Part shown: piece by piece, positions 21,372-29,806 of the stretch
How the letters are laid out: every line of letters begins with the position of its first letter
Position numbering within the stretch: the stretch's first letter is position 1
Assembly: GCF_006517175.1 (NCBI RefSeq)
Contig: NZ_CP041186.1
Coordinates: forward strand, 4,987,074 to 5,051,073
Source: Persicimonas caeni
GTDB lineage: Bacteria; Myxococcota_A; Bradymonadia; Bradymonadales; Bradymonadaceae
Length of the DNA: 64,000 bases
Reading direction: 5' to 3'
The notes under the pieces: generated by a model
Seen by the model: only the letters and a program-made list of their open reading frames with translations
Told to the model about the DNA's origin: nothing
The model's database searches: none
Made by a program: the position numbers and the translations under genes

Positions 21372-21413
21372 GTGACGGTGATGTCACACAGTCTTGTCGG
21401 CGTGCGCTATAAT
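21372..21413 (+). promoter_or_regulatory. Promoter of the double alkaline phosphatase gene, with upstream palindrome
   Basis: A perfect TATAAT (21408-21413) has no recognisable TTGACA at the proper distance. Instead GTGAC-N6-GTCAC (21372-21387) is centred about 41 bp before the likely start site, the usual place for a class-II activator. This suggests activator-dependent transcription. Confidence 0.45.
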
Positions 21414-21497
21414 GGGCGCGGATTTAGATCGACTCGACGATCCCGCCGTTGATACCACAAGAAGACAGTCCTCCGGCTTCCCTGACGGATCGCAGCT

Positions 21498-24125
21498 ATG
21501 AAACTCCGCAAGTATGTTCTCTCCATCGCATTGTTGGCCGCAAGCGTCGCCGCGGGTTGTTCGAGCCAAAAGGCCTCGAGTCCCTCCGAGGACGAATCGG
21601 CGACGCGGCAGCCGGCGACGGAGCAGAAGGCGCCTGAGGGGCTCGACAAGCCCAAGCGCATCATCTTGCTCATTGGAGACGGGATGGGCGTCCCGGCCGT
21701 CAGCGCGGCGAGCTATGCGCACGGTGAGCCCCTGGCGATGTTGGGAATGGAGAAGATGAACTGGATGACGACTCATTCGTACGAGTTCGTCACCACCGAC
21801 TCCGCCGCGTCGGCCAGCGCGATCGCGACGGGAAAGAAGAATCACTACGAGGGCGTCTCGGTCAAACCCGGCACGACCAAACAAAACGAAGAAGACAAAA
21901 AGCAGCACCTCAAGACGGTGCTCGAGAAGGCAGAAGAGTCGGGTTGGCGCACCGGCCTCGTGTCGACCAGCAAGATCGTACACGCCACGCCGGCCGCCTT
22001 CGCAGCGCACCGTGCGAACCGACGCAGTTATGACGCGATCGCCCGCGATATGTACGCGTCGGGGGTCGACGTGCTCCTGGGTGGCGGCCCACGCTACTTT
22101 AGCAAGCGCGCCGACGGCGAGGACCTTCTCGCGGCTTTCGAGAAGAAGGGATATAAGGTCGCGCAAACCAAAGAAGAGATTCAGCAGGCTAGCGAGTTGA
22201 CCACCAAACTCATCGGCCTCCCCCACGATCCCGATTTCCCACCTGCTGGCGATCCCAACCGGGCGATGACGCTGGCGGAAATGACCCAAAGCGCGTTGGC
22301 CGTCCTCGATAGGGATAACGACGACGGATTTTTTCTGATGGTCGAGGGCTCCCAGATTGATTGGAGGGGCCACGATCTCGATGGCGAGGGCGTGGTCAAA
22401 GAGACGCTCGACTTCGACGGCGCCGTAAAGGCCGCGCTCGACTACGCCCGCGAGCGTGACGACACGCTGGTCGTGGTGACGTCAGACCACGAGACTGGCG
22501 GGCTGGCGGTGTTGGACCCTCCGTACACGGATCGCTTCTCGGGCGCGCTCGGTGGTTCAGAAAAGGCAGAGGGGCTGGTCAGCTTTCCGAAGGAGGCCGG
22601 TGAGCAAGAGGTCCCGAAACTCGCAGCAGAGATCGCGCTCGGTCGGGACGGAAAGACGAAGACATTCGGTCCGGCCTACGCTGAGAGCGGGTATATGAAT
22701 ACGGTGTTTGGTCACCTCTCGCTGGCGAGCCGCTCTCAGTGTGCGTCCGCCAGGGAGTTTACGGGCCTTCACACACCGTCACTTGTGCCGGTGTTCACCC
22801 AGGGCAAGGCCGCCGAGTATGTCGCCGAGAGCGAAGACAACGCCGAGCTCGGTCAGCGCCTCTTGAAGTTGGTCGGCAGCGAGTTTGTGGCCGCACCGAA
22901 CCCGGTCGGCCCGGCGAATCCGAAACGTGCGGCTCAGAAGCCGCAGAATATCATCATCATGGTGGGCGACGGGATGGGCATTGGCGCGTTGACCGCGGCC
23001 GAGTATGGCCGAGGCTCGCTGGCGATGCGCAAGCTGCCGGTCGAGGGGCTGGTTTCGACACACGCCGCCGATCGGCTCGTGTCGGATTCGGCCGCTGGCG
23101 CTACGGCGCTGGCTACCGGCAAGCGTACGAACTCGGGCGCCGTGGGGATGGCACGGAATGCTGAAGGCTTGGTGTCGGCCCAGACGCTCATCGAACAAGC
23201 CGAGGCCAAGGGGATGGCCACGGGTTTGGTCACCACCACCACGCTCACCCATGCCACACCGGCGGCATTCTTCGCCCATCAGGCTGATCGTGGCGAGGAA
23301 TCCAAGATCGCCGACCAGTTTGTCGACCTGCCCACGCGAGTCGCGGGCTCAGACGGTGTTGACGTGGCCTTCGGTGCAGGCGCTCAGATCTTTGGCGAGG
23401 CTCGCATTGCGAAGCTCGAGGAACGAGGGGTCGTCGTGGAGTCTGCCTGGAGCGACACGTTGCCAAAGGGGAAGCAAGTCGTTCGCTTTCTGGGCGAAAA
23501 AGGAATGGCCCCGGCGTCCGAGCGCATGAATGACGAGGATGCGTCGACGCCGACGTTGCGTCAGATGACGCGCGCGGCGATCAACCAGTTGTCGCAGTCG
23601 AACAACGGTTTTGTCCTCGTCGTCGAAGGAGGCCAGATCGACTGGGCGCAGCACGGATTGGCACGTGACAAAAGCCTCATCGACGAGGTGGCCGATTTTG
23701 ACGACGCGGTCGCAGAGGCACACGCGTTCGCGCGCCGCGACGGTAATACGCTGCTCGTAGTGACCGCCGACCATGATCACACGACGTCTGTCATCGACGA
23801 CCACTACCAATTCGACAACTGCTCCTGCGCGGCGGCCGTGGAGTGTGGCGGCGATTTCGAGCTCGAGAAGATCGAGGCCGCCGTCGACAAGGTCGGCTTT
23901 AATGAAGGTCTGACCGACACCACGTTGCAGGGCAAATATTCGCCGCTGGAGATCTCGATCCAGTACGCTTGGCTGGTCCAGGAAGGCGCAAAGCGTGCGG
24001 GGCGCCCGGGCCCGCATTCGGCGAACTTCGTGCCGCTCTTTGCCTATGGTCCCCAGTCGGACGCTTTCGGTGGATTCAACGATATCCCCGACATCGGCGC
24101 GTTGCTCCAGCAGGCGCTGCGCTAA
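21498..24125 (+). CDS. Lipoprotein with two tandem alkaline phosphatase domains
   Basis: 875 residues. A signal peptide ends in the lipobox AAGC (Cys21), so the protein is probably membrane-anchored in the periplasm or at the surface. Domain 1 (~53-440): IGDGMG with Asp61, nucleophile motif TTDSAASASA (Ser102), GSQIDWRGHD, SDHETGG and a final HTPSLVPVF. Domain 2 (~487-875): VGDGMG, VSDSAAGATALATG, GGQIDWAQHG, TADHDHTTS and HSANFVPLF. Each half thus has a full metal and nucleophile set. Domain 1 carries the DHETGG form and domain 2 a DHxH form as in E. coli PhoA, so they are not a recent duplicate. Standard alkaline phosphatases are one such domain of ~450-500 residues. Converges on trpCF with 2 bp between stops. 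Confidence 0.92.
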   Translation: MKLRKYVLSIALLAASVAAGCSSQKASSPSEDESATRQPATEQKAPEGLDKPKRIILLIGDGMGVPAVSAASYAHGEPLAMLGMEKMNWMTTHSYEFVTTDSAASASAIATGKKNHYEGVSVKPGTTKQNEEDKKQHLKTVLEKAEESGWRTGLVSTSKIVHATPAAFAAHRANRRSYDAIARDMYASGVDVLLGGGPRYFSKRADGEDLLAAFEKKGYKVAQTKEEIQQASELTTKLIGLPHDPDFPPAGDPNRAMTLAEMTQSALAVLDRDNDDGFFLMVEGSQIDWRGHDLDGEGVVKETLDFDGAVKAALDYARERDDTLVVVTSDHETGGLAVLDPPYTDRFSGALGGSEKAEGLVSFPKEAGEQEVPKLAAEIALGRDGKTKTFGPAYAESGYMNTVFGHLSLASRSQCASAREFTGLHTPSLVPVFTQGKAAEYVAESEDNAELGQRLLKLVGSEFVAAPNPVGPANPKRAAQKPQNIIIMVGDGMGIGALTAAEYGRGSLAMRKLPVEGLVSTHAADRLVSDSAAGATALATGKRTNSGAVGMARNAEGLVSAQTLIEQAEAKGMATGLVTTTTLTHATPAAFFAHQADRGEESKIADQFVDLPTRVAGSDGVDVAFGAGAQIFGEARIAKLEERGVVVESAWSDTLPKGKQVVRFLGEKGMAPASERMNDEDASTPTLRQMTRAAINQLSQSNNGFVLVVEGGQIDWAQHGLARDKSLIDEVADFDDAVAEAHAFARRDGNTLLVVTADHDHTTSVIDDHYQFDNCSCAAAVECGGDFELEKIEAAVDKVGFNEGLTDTTLQGKYSPLEISIQYAWLVQEGAKRAGRPGPHSANFVPLFAYGPQSDAFGGFNDIPDIGALLQQALR

Positions 24126-24127
24126 TC

Positions 24128-25495
24128 CTAACGCCGCAGGGCGGCGAAGAACTGGTCGAGGAGGGCGCGGCTCTTGGTGCCGGTCGAGCTCTCGACGCCC
24201 AGGTTGACGTCGAGCGCCCACGTTCCGAAGTCGTCGGCCCGCGCAGCGTTGTCGGGAGTGAGCCCGCCTCCCAAGAGGATCCGGTCGCGGCTGCGGGCGT
24301 CGAGTTCTCCGAGAAGCGACCAGTCGAAGATGGCGCTTTTGCCTGCGCGGCCGCGCTCGAAGTTGTCGAGCAGGATGCGGTCGGCGTGGATGGACGACAG
24401 GTTGGGCAACTTGCCATCGACGTGAACCGCCTTCCAGATTTCGGTCTTGCGGGGGATGCGGCGTCGAAGCTCGAGGATGTAGTCGTTGCTCTCACGGCCG
24501 TGAAGTTGCACCGCGCTCATGCTCAGCCGCTCGGCACAGCAGGCGATTTCGTCCATCGAGTCGTCGACAAAGACACCGACGAACTCCAGGGGCGCCGCCG
24601 CACAGATGACCCGCGCGGCGTCGTAGTTGACGTGACGCGCCGAGCCCGGCGCGAAGATAAGCCCGCCGTGAGTGGCGCCCGCCTGCCATGCGGCTCGCGC
24701 GTCGGCAGGATGCGCCAAGCCACAGACCTTGACCCGGCCAAAGATAAGCTCTCGAAGTGCTCGCGGGACGTCGCCCGAATCGACCAGCGACCCTCCGGTG
24801 AGCACCGCGTCGAAGTGGGCGCGCAGTGCGACGATCTGGCGGTGGTCGTCGAAACCGCCCAGTGAAATGACGGTGCAGTCGTCGGGCACCTTCGGGGCGA
24901 GCTCGCGGGTATGCCCCAGATCGAAACTCATGTCGTCGAAGTTGCGGTTATCGATGCCGACCAGCGAGATGCCGGCGTCGAGCACCTGGTCGAGATCGTC
25001 GCTATTTCGCACCACCCCGACCACGTCGAGGTTGACTGAGCGCGCCGCGGAGACGCACTCGTCGAAGACCGCCGGGGTGACCACGGCGGGCATCAGCGTG
25101 ATGGCATCGGCCCCGAACTCACGCGCCTCGTGGACCTGATAAGGCTCGACGACGACGTCGTCGCAGACCACCGGAAGGTCGACCACGTCACGGATCGCGC
25201 GGACTTTTTGACGATTCTGCTCGAAGCGTCCCTCGCGAAAGCTGATCGCGACGGCCTGGGCGAAGGGCGCGAAGGTGCGTGCAAGCGCGGCGGGGTCGAT
25301 CTCGCCGGTGGACTGCTCGCCGAAGGCCAATGCCTGTTCGCATTCGAGAATGTAGCCGAGCCGATCGCCGGCCAGCGCGTCTGCGAGGCTGCGGTTCGAC
25401 GGTCGTTGTTGACGGGCGTGTGCGGAGACATCTCGGTCTTGCGCGCGTTGCTCGAGTGCGGTGCGCGTCTGATTGACCAGGTCTTCGAGTGCCAT
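24128..25495 (-). CDS. trpCF: TrpC-TrpF fusion with a degenerate TrpC (IGPS) domain
   Basis: 455 residues, colinear with E. coli TrpC(F) throughout. The C-terminal phosphoribosylanthranilate isomerase half looks active: KVCGL (Cys258), QLHG, LLDN and the closing GVESS phosphate loop. The N-terminal indole-glycerol-phosphate synthase half keeps the fold pattern (LECxxA, DPYQ-like EPYQ, GIDNR, TRELAPK), but key residues differ: Lys of ECK is Glu53, Lys of CKDF is Asp112, Glu of TEV is Val161, Asn of GINNR is Asp182, and the SESG phosphate loop reads SLGG. IGPS activity is therefore unlikely. No other trp gene is nearby. A second, active trpC elsewhere would explain it; this cannot be seen here. 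Confidence 0.88.
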   Translation of the reverse strand: MALEDLVNQTRTALEQRAQDRDVSAHARQQRPSNRSLADALAGDRLGYILECEQALAFGEQSTGEIDPAALARTFAPFAQAVAISFREGRFEQNRQKVRAIRDVVDLPVVCDDVVVEPYQVHEAREFGADAITLMPAVVTPAVFDECVSAARSVNLDVVGVVRNSDDLDQVLDAGISLVGIDNRNFDDMSFDLGHTRELAPKVPDDCTVISLGGFDDHRQIVALRAHFDAVLTGGSLVDSGDVPRALRELIFGRVKVCGLAHPADARAAWQAGATHGGLIFAPGSARHVNYDAARVICAAAPLEFVGVFVDDSMDEIACCAERLSMSAVQLHGRESNDYILELRRRIPRKTEIWKAVHVDGKLPNLSSIHADRILLDNFERGRAGKSAIFDWSLLGELDARSRDRILLGGGLTPDNAARADDFGTWALDVNLGVESSTGTKSRALLDQFFAALRR

Positions 25496-25517
25496 CGGAA
25501 AACCCTACTTTGAGTCG

Positions 25518-25546
25518 TGTATTCGAGAACCTGTAGTGCCTTTCAA
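25518..25546 (-). promoter_or_regulatory. Possible promoter for trpCF
   Basis: On the minus strand TTGAAA (25546-25541), 17-bp spacer, AATACA (25523-25518), 23 bp before the start codon. Moderate match to sigma70. Confidence 0.35.
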
Positions 25547-25644
25547 TGCTGCGGCACGTCTGGAACCTAGCCGCGAGTTAGAATTCGTGAAGGTTTGGGC
25601 GCGTGGGTGGCAGGTGGAGGTCGAGGTCCCTAGTGTTGGAGTCG

Positions 25645-25673
25645 TTGACCGAACCCTGCTCAACCCGTAGGAT
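25645..25673 (+). promoter_or_regulatory. sigma70-type promoter for panB
   Basis: TTGACC (25645-25650), 17-bp spacer, TAGGAT (25668-25673), 39 bp before the panB start and divergent from the trpCF promoter. Confidence 0.6.
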
Positions 25674-25711
25674 AGCCGCCCCCTGAGCAGTTCCTGTTTG
25701 GAGTAAACACC

Positions 25712-26515
25712 ATGGCCAGAAGAACGACGACGCGTGACCTGCACGAGCTGTACGAGGCCGGCATCCCCATCACAATGGTGACCTGCTACGACTACACGTT
25801 TGCGCGTCTGGTAGAGAAAGCCGAGATCGACACGATTCTCATCGGTGACAGCCTCGGCAACGTGATGCAGGGCCAGGATACGACCCTGCCGGTGACCGTC
25901 GAGGATATCATCTACCACTGTCGGGCGGTCGTGCGCGGGAACCACAGCGCGCTCATCGTCGCCGACATGCCCTTTATGAGCTACCAGGCGAGCTTCGAGG
26001 AGGGGATGCGCAACGCTGGGCGTCTGCTCAAGGAAGGGGGCGCGCAAGCCGTCAAGGTCGAAGGAGGGCGGGCCGTCGCGCCGCTGGTCGAGCAGATGAG
26101 CGCCCACGGGATTCCGGTGGTCGGCCATCTGGGCTTGACCCCTCAGTCGGTGCACAAGCTCGGCGGCTACCGAGTGCAAGGCCGAGGCGAGGCCGCCGGC
26201 CAAGAGCTGCTGGCGGACGCCAAGGCACTCGAAGAGGCCGGCGCGTTCATGTTGGTGCTCGAGATGGTGCCCACCGAGCTGGCCCAAAAGGTCACCGAGA
26301 GCCTGTCGATTCCGACCATCGGCATCGGGGCGGGCAACGTGACGAGCGGCCAGGTGCTCGTGCTTCAGGATCTGCTCGGGATGAACCAGAGCTTTACCCC
26401 CAAGTTTTTGAAGCGCTTTGCCAACCTCGAAGAGACGGTGACCGAGGCCCTCGGCGCTTACCGCGATGAGGTTCGCGAGCGCAGCTACCCCGGCGACGAG
26501 CATTCCTTCGACTAA
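25712..26515 (+). CDS. panB: 3-methyl-2-oxobutanoate hydroxymethyltransferase
   Basis: 267 residues; adds a hydroxymethyl group from methylene-THF to ketoisovalerate, the first committed step to pantothenate. MVTCYDYTFARL, IGDSLGNVMQGQDTTLPVT with the metal-binding Asp, VKVEGG, GHLGLTPQSVHKLGGYRVQG and IPTIGIGAGN are all typical. Good length. GGAG lies upstream of ATG 25712. panC is 2.2 kb downstream on the same strand, interrupted by a convergent kinase gene whose stop overlaps the panB stop. Confidence 0.97.
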   Translation: MARRTTTRDLHELYEAGIPITMVTCYDYTFARLVEKAEIDTILIGDSLGNVMQGQDTTLPVTVEDIIYHCRAVVRGNHSALIVADMPFMSYQASFEEGMRNAGRLLKEGGAQAVKVEGGRAVAPLVEQMSAHGIPVVGHLGLTPQSVHKLGGYRVQGRGEAAGQELLADAKALEEAGAFMLVLEMVPTELAQKVTESLSIPTIGIGAGNVTSGQVLVLQDLLGMNQSFTPKFLKRFANLEETVTEALGAYRDEVRERSYPGDEHSFD

Positions 26516-28494
26516 TCGAGGGCGTCGAGCACCCGCTGGAGCGCCTTCAAGTCGACCGGCTTGGTCAGGTGCTCGTCAAATCCGGCTTCGGCCGACCGCC
26601 GACGGTCTTCCGGTTGTCCGTAGCCGGTCAACGCGATCAGTTCGAGTCCATCGAGTGAGGCGTCTTTCTGGACCGACCGCGCCAATTCGTACCCGCTGGC
26701 GCCGGGCAGGCCCAGATCGCAAAAGACCACGTCGAAGTCTTGGCTCGAGAGCTCCTCGAGTGCCTCCGAGACCCGATGGGCCACGGTCACTCGATGGCCC
26801 TTGAGTTCGAGCAAGTCTTGTAGCATCTGCGCTGCATCGGGGTTGTCTTCGACCACCAGAATGCAGCGTGACCCTGCTTCCTGGGGACGAGCCGCCGAGT
26901 CCTCGACGGCGGGCGCCTCGACCAGGGGCAGGCGGACCACGAACTCCGCGCCGCTCCCCCGGCCGGGGCTGTACGCCGAGATTGTTCCCCCATGAAGCTC
27001 GGCCAGATTCTTGGCGAGCGCCAGCCCCAGCCCCAGGCCCCCTGCAGACCGCGCGAAGTCTTGCGCTTCTTGGCGAAATGCCTCGAAAATCGACGGCAGC
27101 AACTCGCTGCGTATGCCGACCCCAGTGTCGGTGACACGTACCACGGCTTCGTCGTCGTCTTCGAACACTTCGACCAAGATGCGACCGGGCGGTTCGGTAA
27201 ACTTGATGGCGTTGCTCATAAGATTGCCGAAGATCTGGGTGAGGCGCACCGGGTCGCCGGTGACCCAAACGGGGGTGTTCGAGATGGACGCTCCAATCTG
27301 CAGGTCGCGAGCCTCGACTTGGCTCGACTGGTCGTTCAGGAGTTCCTGCAACAGCTCGCGTAGATCGAGGGTCTCTTGACTCAGCGAGATCTTACCACGC
27401 GCGATACGCGACACTTCCAGCAGCCCATCGATGATGCCGGCCATATGATCAGATTGGCGCTCGAGCACGCGGGCAGCATTGACCAGACGCGGGTCATCGT
27501 CGTGAGCCGCCATCTTGACCACGTCGGTCGCGCTCTGCACGGCCGCAAGCGGGTTTCGCAGCTCGTGGCCGAGCATGGCCAGGTACTCGTCTTTGCGCCG
27601 GTCGGCTTCATGGAGGCGGTCTTTGCTCTCGCGCAGCGCTTCTTCCATGCGAACCCGTTCGGTCACGTCGCGGAAGATATGCGCGGCGCCGAGTAACCGG
27701 TCTTCCTCGTCGTAGATCGGGTTGAAGCGCAACTCGTAGACGCGCATCTCGTCTTCGGATGGTCCGAACTCCATGGTGGTCGTGAATGACTCCCCATCGA
27801 GCGCGCGGCTCCACAGCTTCTTGGCTTTGCGCTGTTCCTCGGGCCATGGCGCCATCGCCTCGATCATGCTGGTGCCCACCTTAATCTGCTGGCCCCACAG
27901 CTTTTCGAACTCTCGAGAATAGGCCTCGTTGAAATAGAGGTAGCGAAAGTCACGGTCTTCGGCGGCGATCATGTCTTCGGTGCCCCGGGTGATGCCCTCG
28001 ATGAGGCTATGGGCGCGGCGAAGCTTGTCTGCGGCGCGTTGGCGTGCAGTGGTGTCTTTGAGAATGCCCAGTACACCGGCGACCTCACCGTCATCATTGC
28101 GAAGAGGCGTGCACGAGACGCTCTGATATGCATTGTTTGGCTGACCGCGCGCCTGGAGCACCACGTGGTTGTCCTCCATCCGGCTCGGTTCGCCGGCCAG
28201 GCCGCGCTCGACCACCGAGACCAGCTCGGGGAACAGCCTCGGGCCCACTTCCTCGAATGAGCCCCCGAACGCCTCAGGGTGGTCGGGCCCGACGATGTCG
28301 GCGAAGGCGTTGTTGTAAAGCCACGTGCGCGCGGCTCCCCAGACAACGAACATTGACTGGCTCGACGCAAGCATCGTGTCGACGACCGTGCGAAGCGTCG
28401 GGGGCCAGGCTTCGGGGGGGCCGAGGTCGGCAAGGGTTCCGTCATGGGCGCGGATATGTCCAGCGATGTCACCGCCGTGCTCGAAAGCACTCAT
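26512..28494 (-). CDS. Hybrid sensor histidine kinase (PAS-PAS-HisKA-HATPase-REC)
   Basis: 660 residues from ATG 28494; a longer reading from 28545 is possible. Two PAS domains (about 40-150 and 160-280) without membrane segments suggest cytoplasmic sensing. The first carries the LGPPEAWPPTLRT..WG..YNNAF pattern common in such kinases. H-box EYLAMLGHELRNPL with His310; then NLMSNAIKFT (N-box), DTGVGI and GGLGLGLALAK (G-boxes). A C-terminal receiver has VVEDN, the phospho-acceptor Asp in FCDLGLPG, TGYG and LTKPVD. No separate response regulator is next to it. The stop TAG overlaps the panB stop by convergent transcription. Confidence 0.93.
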   Translation of the reverse strand: MSAFEHGGDIAGHIRAHDGTLADLGPPEAWPPTLRTVVDTMLASSQSMFVVWGAARTWLYNNAFADIVGPDHPEAFGGSFEEVGPRLFPELVSVVERGLAGEPSRMEDNHVVLQARGQPNNAYQSVSCTPLRNDDGEVAGVLGILKDTTARQRAADKLRRAHSLIEGITRGTEDMIAAEDRDFRYLYFNEAYSREFEKLWGQQIKVGTSMIEAMAPWPEEQRKAKKLWSRALDGESFTTTMEFGPSEDEMRVYELRFNPIYDEEDRLLGAAHIFRDVTERVRMEEALRESKDRLHEADRRKDEYLAMLGHELRNPLAAVQSATDVVKMAAHDDDPRLVNAARVLERQSDHMAGIIDGLLEVSRIARGKISLSQETLDLRELLQELLNDQSSQVEARDLQIGASISNTPVWVTGDPVRLTQIFGNLMSNAIKFTEPPGRILVEVFEDDDEAVVRVTDTGVGIRSELLPSIFEAFRQEAQDFARSAGGLGLGLALAKNLAELHGGTISAYSPGRGSGAEFVVRLPLVEAPAVEDSAARPQEAGSRCILVVEDNPDAAQMLQDLLELKGHRVTVAHRVSEALEELSSQDFDVVFCDLGLPGASGYELARSVQKDASLDGLELIALTGYGQPEDRRRSAEAGFDEHLTKPVDLKALQRVLDALD

Positions 28495-28616
28495 TCGAAG
28501 TCCCGTGGATTGTCGGATCCGGTACCAAAAGCGACTGCGCCGCAAATATGGGCGCGATCACACGGTTAACAAGCTGCGACCGTGCGTTTCAACAGCGCAG
28601 CAAAGCGCTTGTGTGC

Positions 28617-28646
28617 TTGTCTTTGTCTGGCTGCTCCGCATATTGT
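28617..28646 (+). promoter_or_regulatory. Possible promoter for panC
   Basis: TTGTCT (28617-28622), 18-bp spacer, TATTGT (28641-28646), 56 bp before panC in the divergent gap with the kinase gene. Confidence 0.4.
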
Positions 28647-28701
28647 GCCCGCCAAGAAGTGCCGAGCCATCGTTGATCACCCTTTTGTCATGTTGCATCT
28701 C

Positions 28702-29580
28702 ATGAAAGTCATCGATTCCATCGACGAGCTCCGACGTGCGCGCCGTGCACTGGAGGGGAGCGTCGCGTTTGTTCCGACCATGGGCTATTTGCACGAAGGG
28801 CACCTCGAGCTGATGCGCGAGGCCAATCGCCGTGCCGACCACCTGGTGGTGAGCATCTTCGTCAACCCCACGCAATTTGCGCCCGGCGAAGATCTCGACG
28901 CCTACCCGCGCGACCCGCAAGGGGATCAGAACAAATGCGCCGAACTCGGCACCGAGCTTCTGTTCATGCCCACCCCCGACAACATGTATGCCGGCGACCA
29001 CGCCACCACCGTCGAGGTGGCCGGGCTCGACGAGGTGTTGTGCGGCCAGAGCCGGCCGACGCACTTTCAAGGGGTCTGCACTGTCGTCAGCAAGCTGTTC
29101 AATATCGTCGCCCCTGATGTGGCCATCTTCGGCGAGAAGGATTACCAACAACTGGCTATCCTGCGGCGCATGACGCGTGACCTGAACTTCCCCATCGAGA
29201 TTGTCGGCGTGCCCACGGTGCGTGAAGAGGATGGCCTGGCCATCTCGAGTCGCAACAAATATCTCGACGGCCAGCAGCGTCAGGATGCGCGTTGCTTGTC
29301 CCAGGCGCTTGCCATGGCGTGGCGAGCGTACGAGCGAGGCGAGCGTGATGCCGAGAAGTTGGTCGGGGTGGCCAAAGCGCGGCTGAGGGAGACGGTGCAG
29401 CTCGACGCGATCGACTACGTCGAGTGCGTCGACCCGGACTCGCTGGAGCGCCTGAATGGTGACAAGCGATACATCGATGAGCAGCGTGGGGCTGTGCTGG
29501 CAATGGCCGTACAGGTCGGCCACGCACGCCTGATCGACAACCTGAGGCTTGACAGACCCCTGCCGGACGCGCTTAGGTGA
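28702..29580 (+). CDS. panC: Pantothenate synthetase
   Basis: 292 residues; joins pantoate and beta-alanine with ATP to make pantothenate. The start ATG 28702 (MKVIDSIDELRRAR) is favoured; ATG 28690, four codons earlier, is possible, and neither has a clear Shine-Dalgarno. Motifs: FVPTMGYLHEGHLELM (HIGH-type), SIFVNPTQFAPGEDL, FGEKDYQQLAILRRM and the KMSKS-like AISSRNKYL. Works with panB in the same pathway. Confidence 0.97.
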   Translation: MKVIDSIDELRRARRALEGSVAFVPTMGYLHEGHLELMREANRRADHLVVSIFVNPTQFAPGEDLDAYPRDPQGDQNKCAELGTELLFMPTPDNMYAGDHATTVEVAGLDEVLCGQSRPTHFQGVCTVVSKLFNIVAPDVAIFGEKDYQQLAILRRMTRDLNFPIEIVGVPTVREEDGLAISSRNKYLDGQQRQDARCLSQALAMAWRAYERGERDAEKLVGVAKARLRETVQLDAIDYVECVDPDSLERLNGDKRYIDEQRGAVLAMAVQVGHARLIDNLRLDRPLPDALR

Positions 29581-29701
29581 GCGCGCACTAACTTAGGTGG
29601 CGATTTCGGTCGCGTGTTCTGATTCGTCTTCGGGACGAGGGCGACAAGCGTTGGCGGTGGGCAATACACGCGAGATTTGTCTCGAGATCAATGTGCGTTG
29701 C

Positions 29702-29730
29702 TTGACACCGGCGAGGCGGGTGGTTAGGAA
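29702..29730 (+). promoter_or_regulatory. sigma70-type promoter for the tetR-etfBA transcript
   Basis: Perfect TTGACA (29702-29707), 17-bp spacer, TAGGAA (29725-29730). The -10 touches the first operator palindrome. Confidence 0.65.
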
Positions 29731-29766
29731 TGAATGGCGATTCATTTTAGGGTGAATCGTCATTCA
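29729..29766 (+). promoter_or_regulatory. Two palindromic operators, probable FadR-type TetR sites
   Basis: Site 1: AATGAAT-GGCG-ATTCATT (29729-29746), 7-bp perfect arms. Site 2: TGAAT-CGTC-ATTCA (29753-29766). Their centres are 22 bp apart, two helical turns, so both face the same side of the DNA. They lie across the -10 and start site, where binding would block transcription. TGAAT/ATTCA half-sites are also found in operators of fatty-acid-responsive FadR (TetR family) of Bacillus, though with wider spacing. Confidence 0.65.
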
Positions 29767-29806
29767 GTCGTAACGATTCCAGAGGTATTAACCCGGACCC
29801 TGAAGT

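Noticed and set aside
24128-25495. Calling the gene a normal bifunctional TrpC/TrpF enzyme
   Set aside because: Most catalytic and phosphate-binding residues of the TrpC half are replaced.
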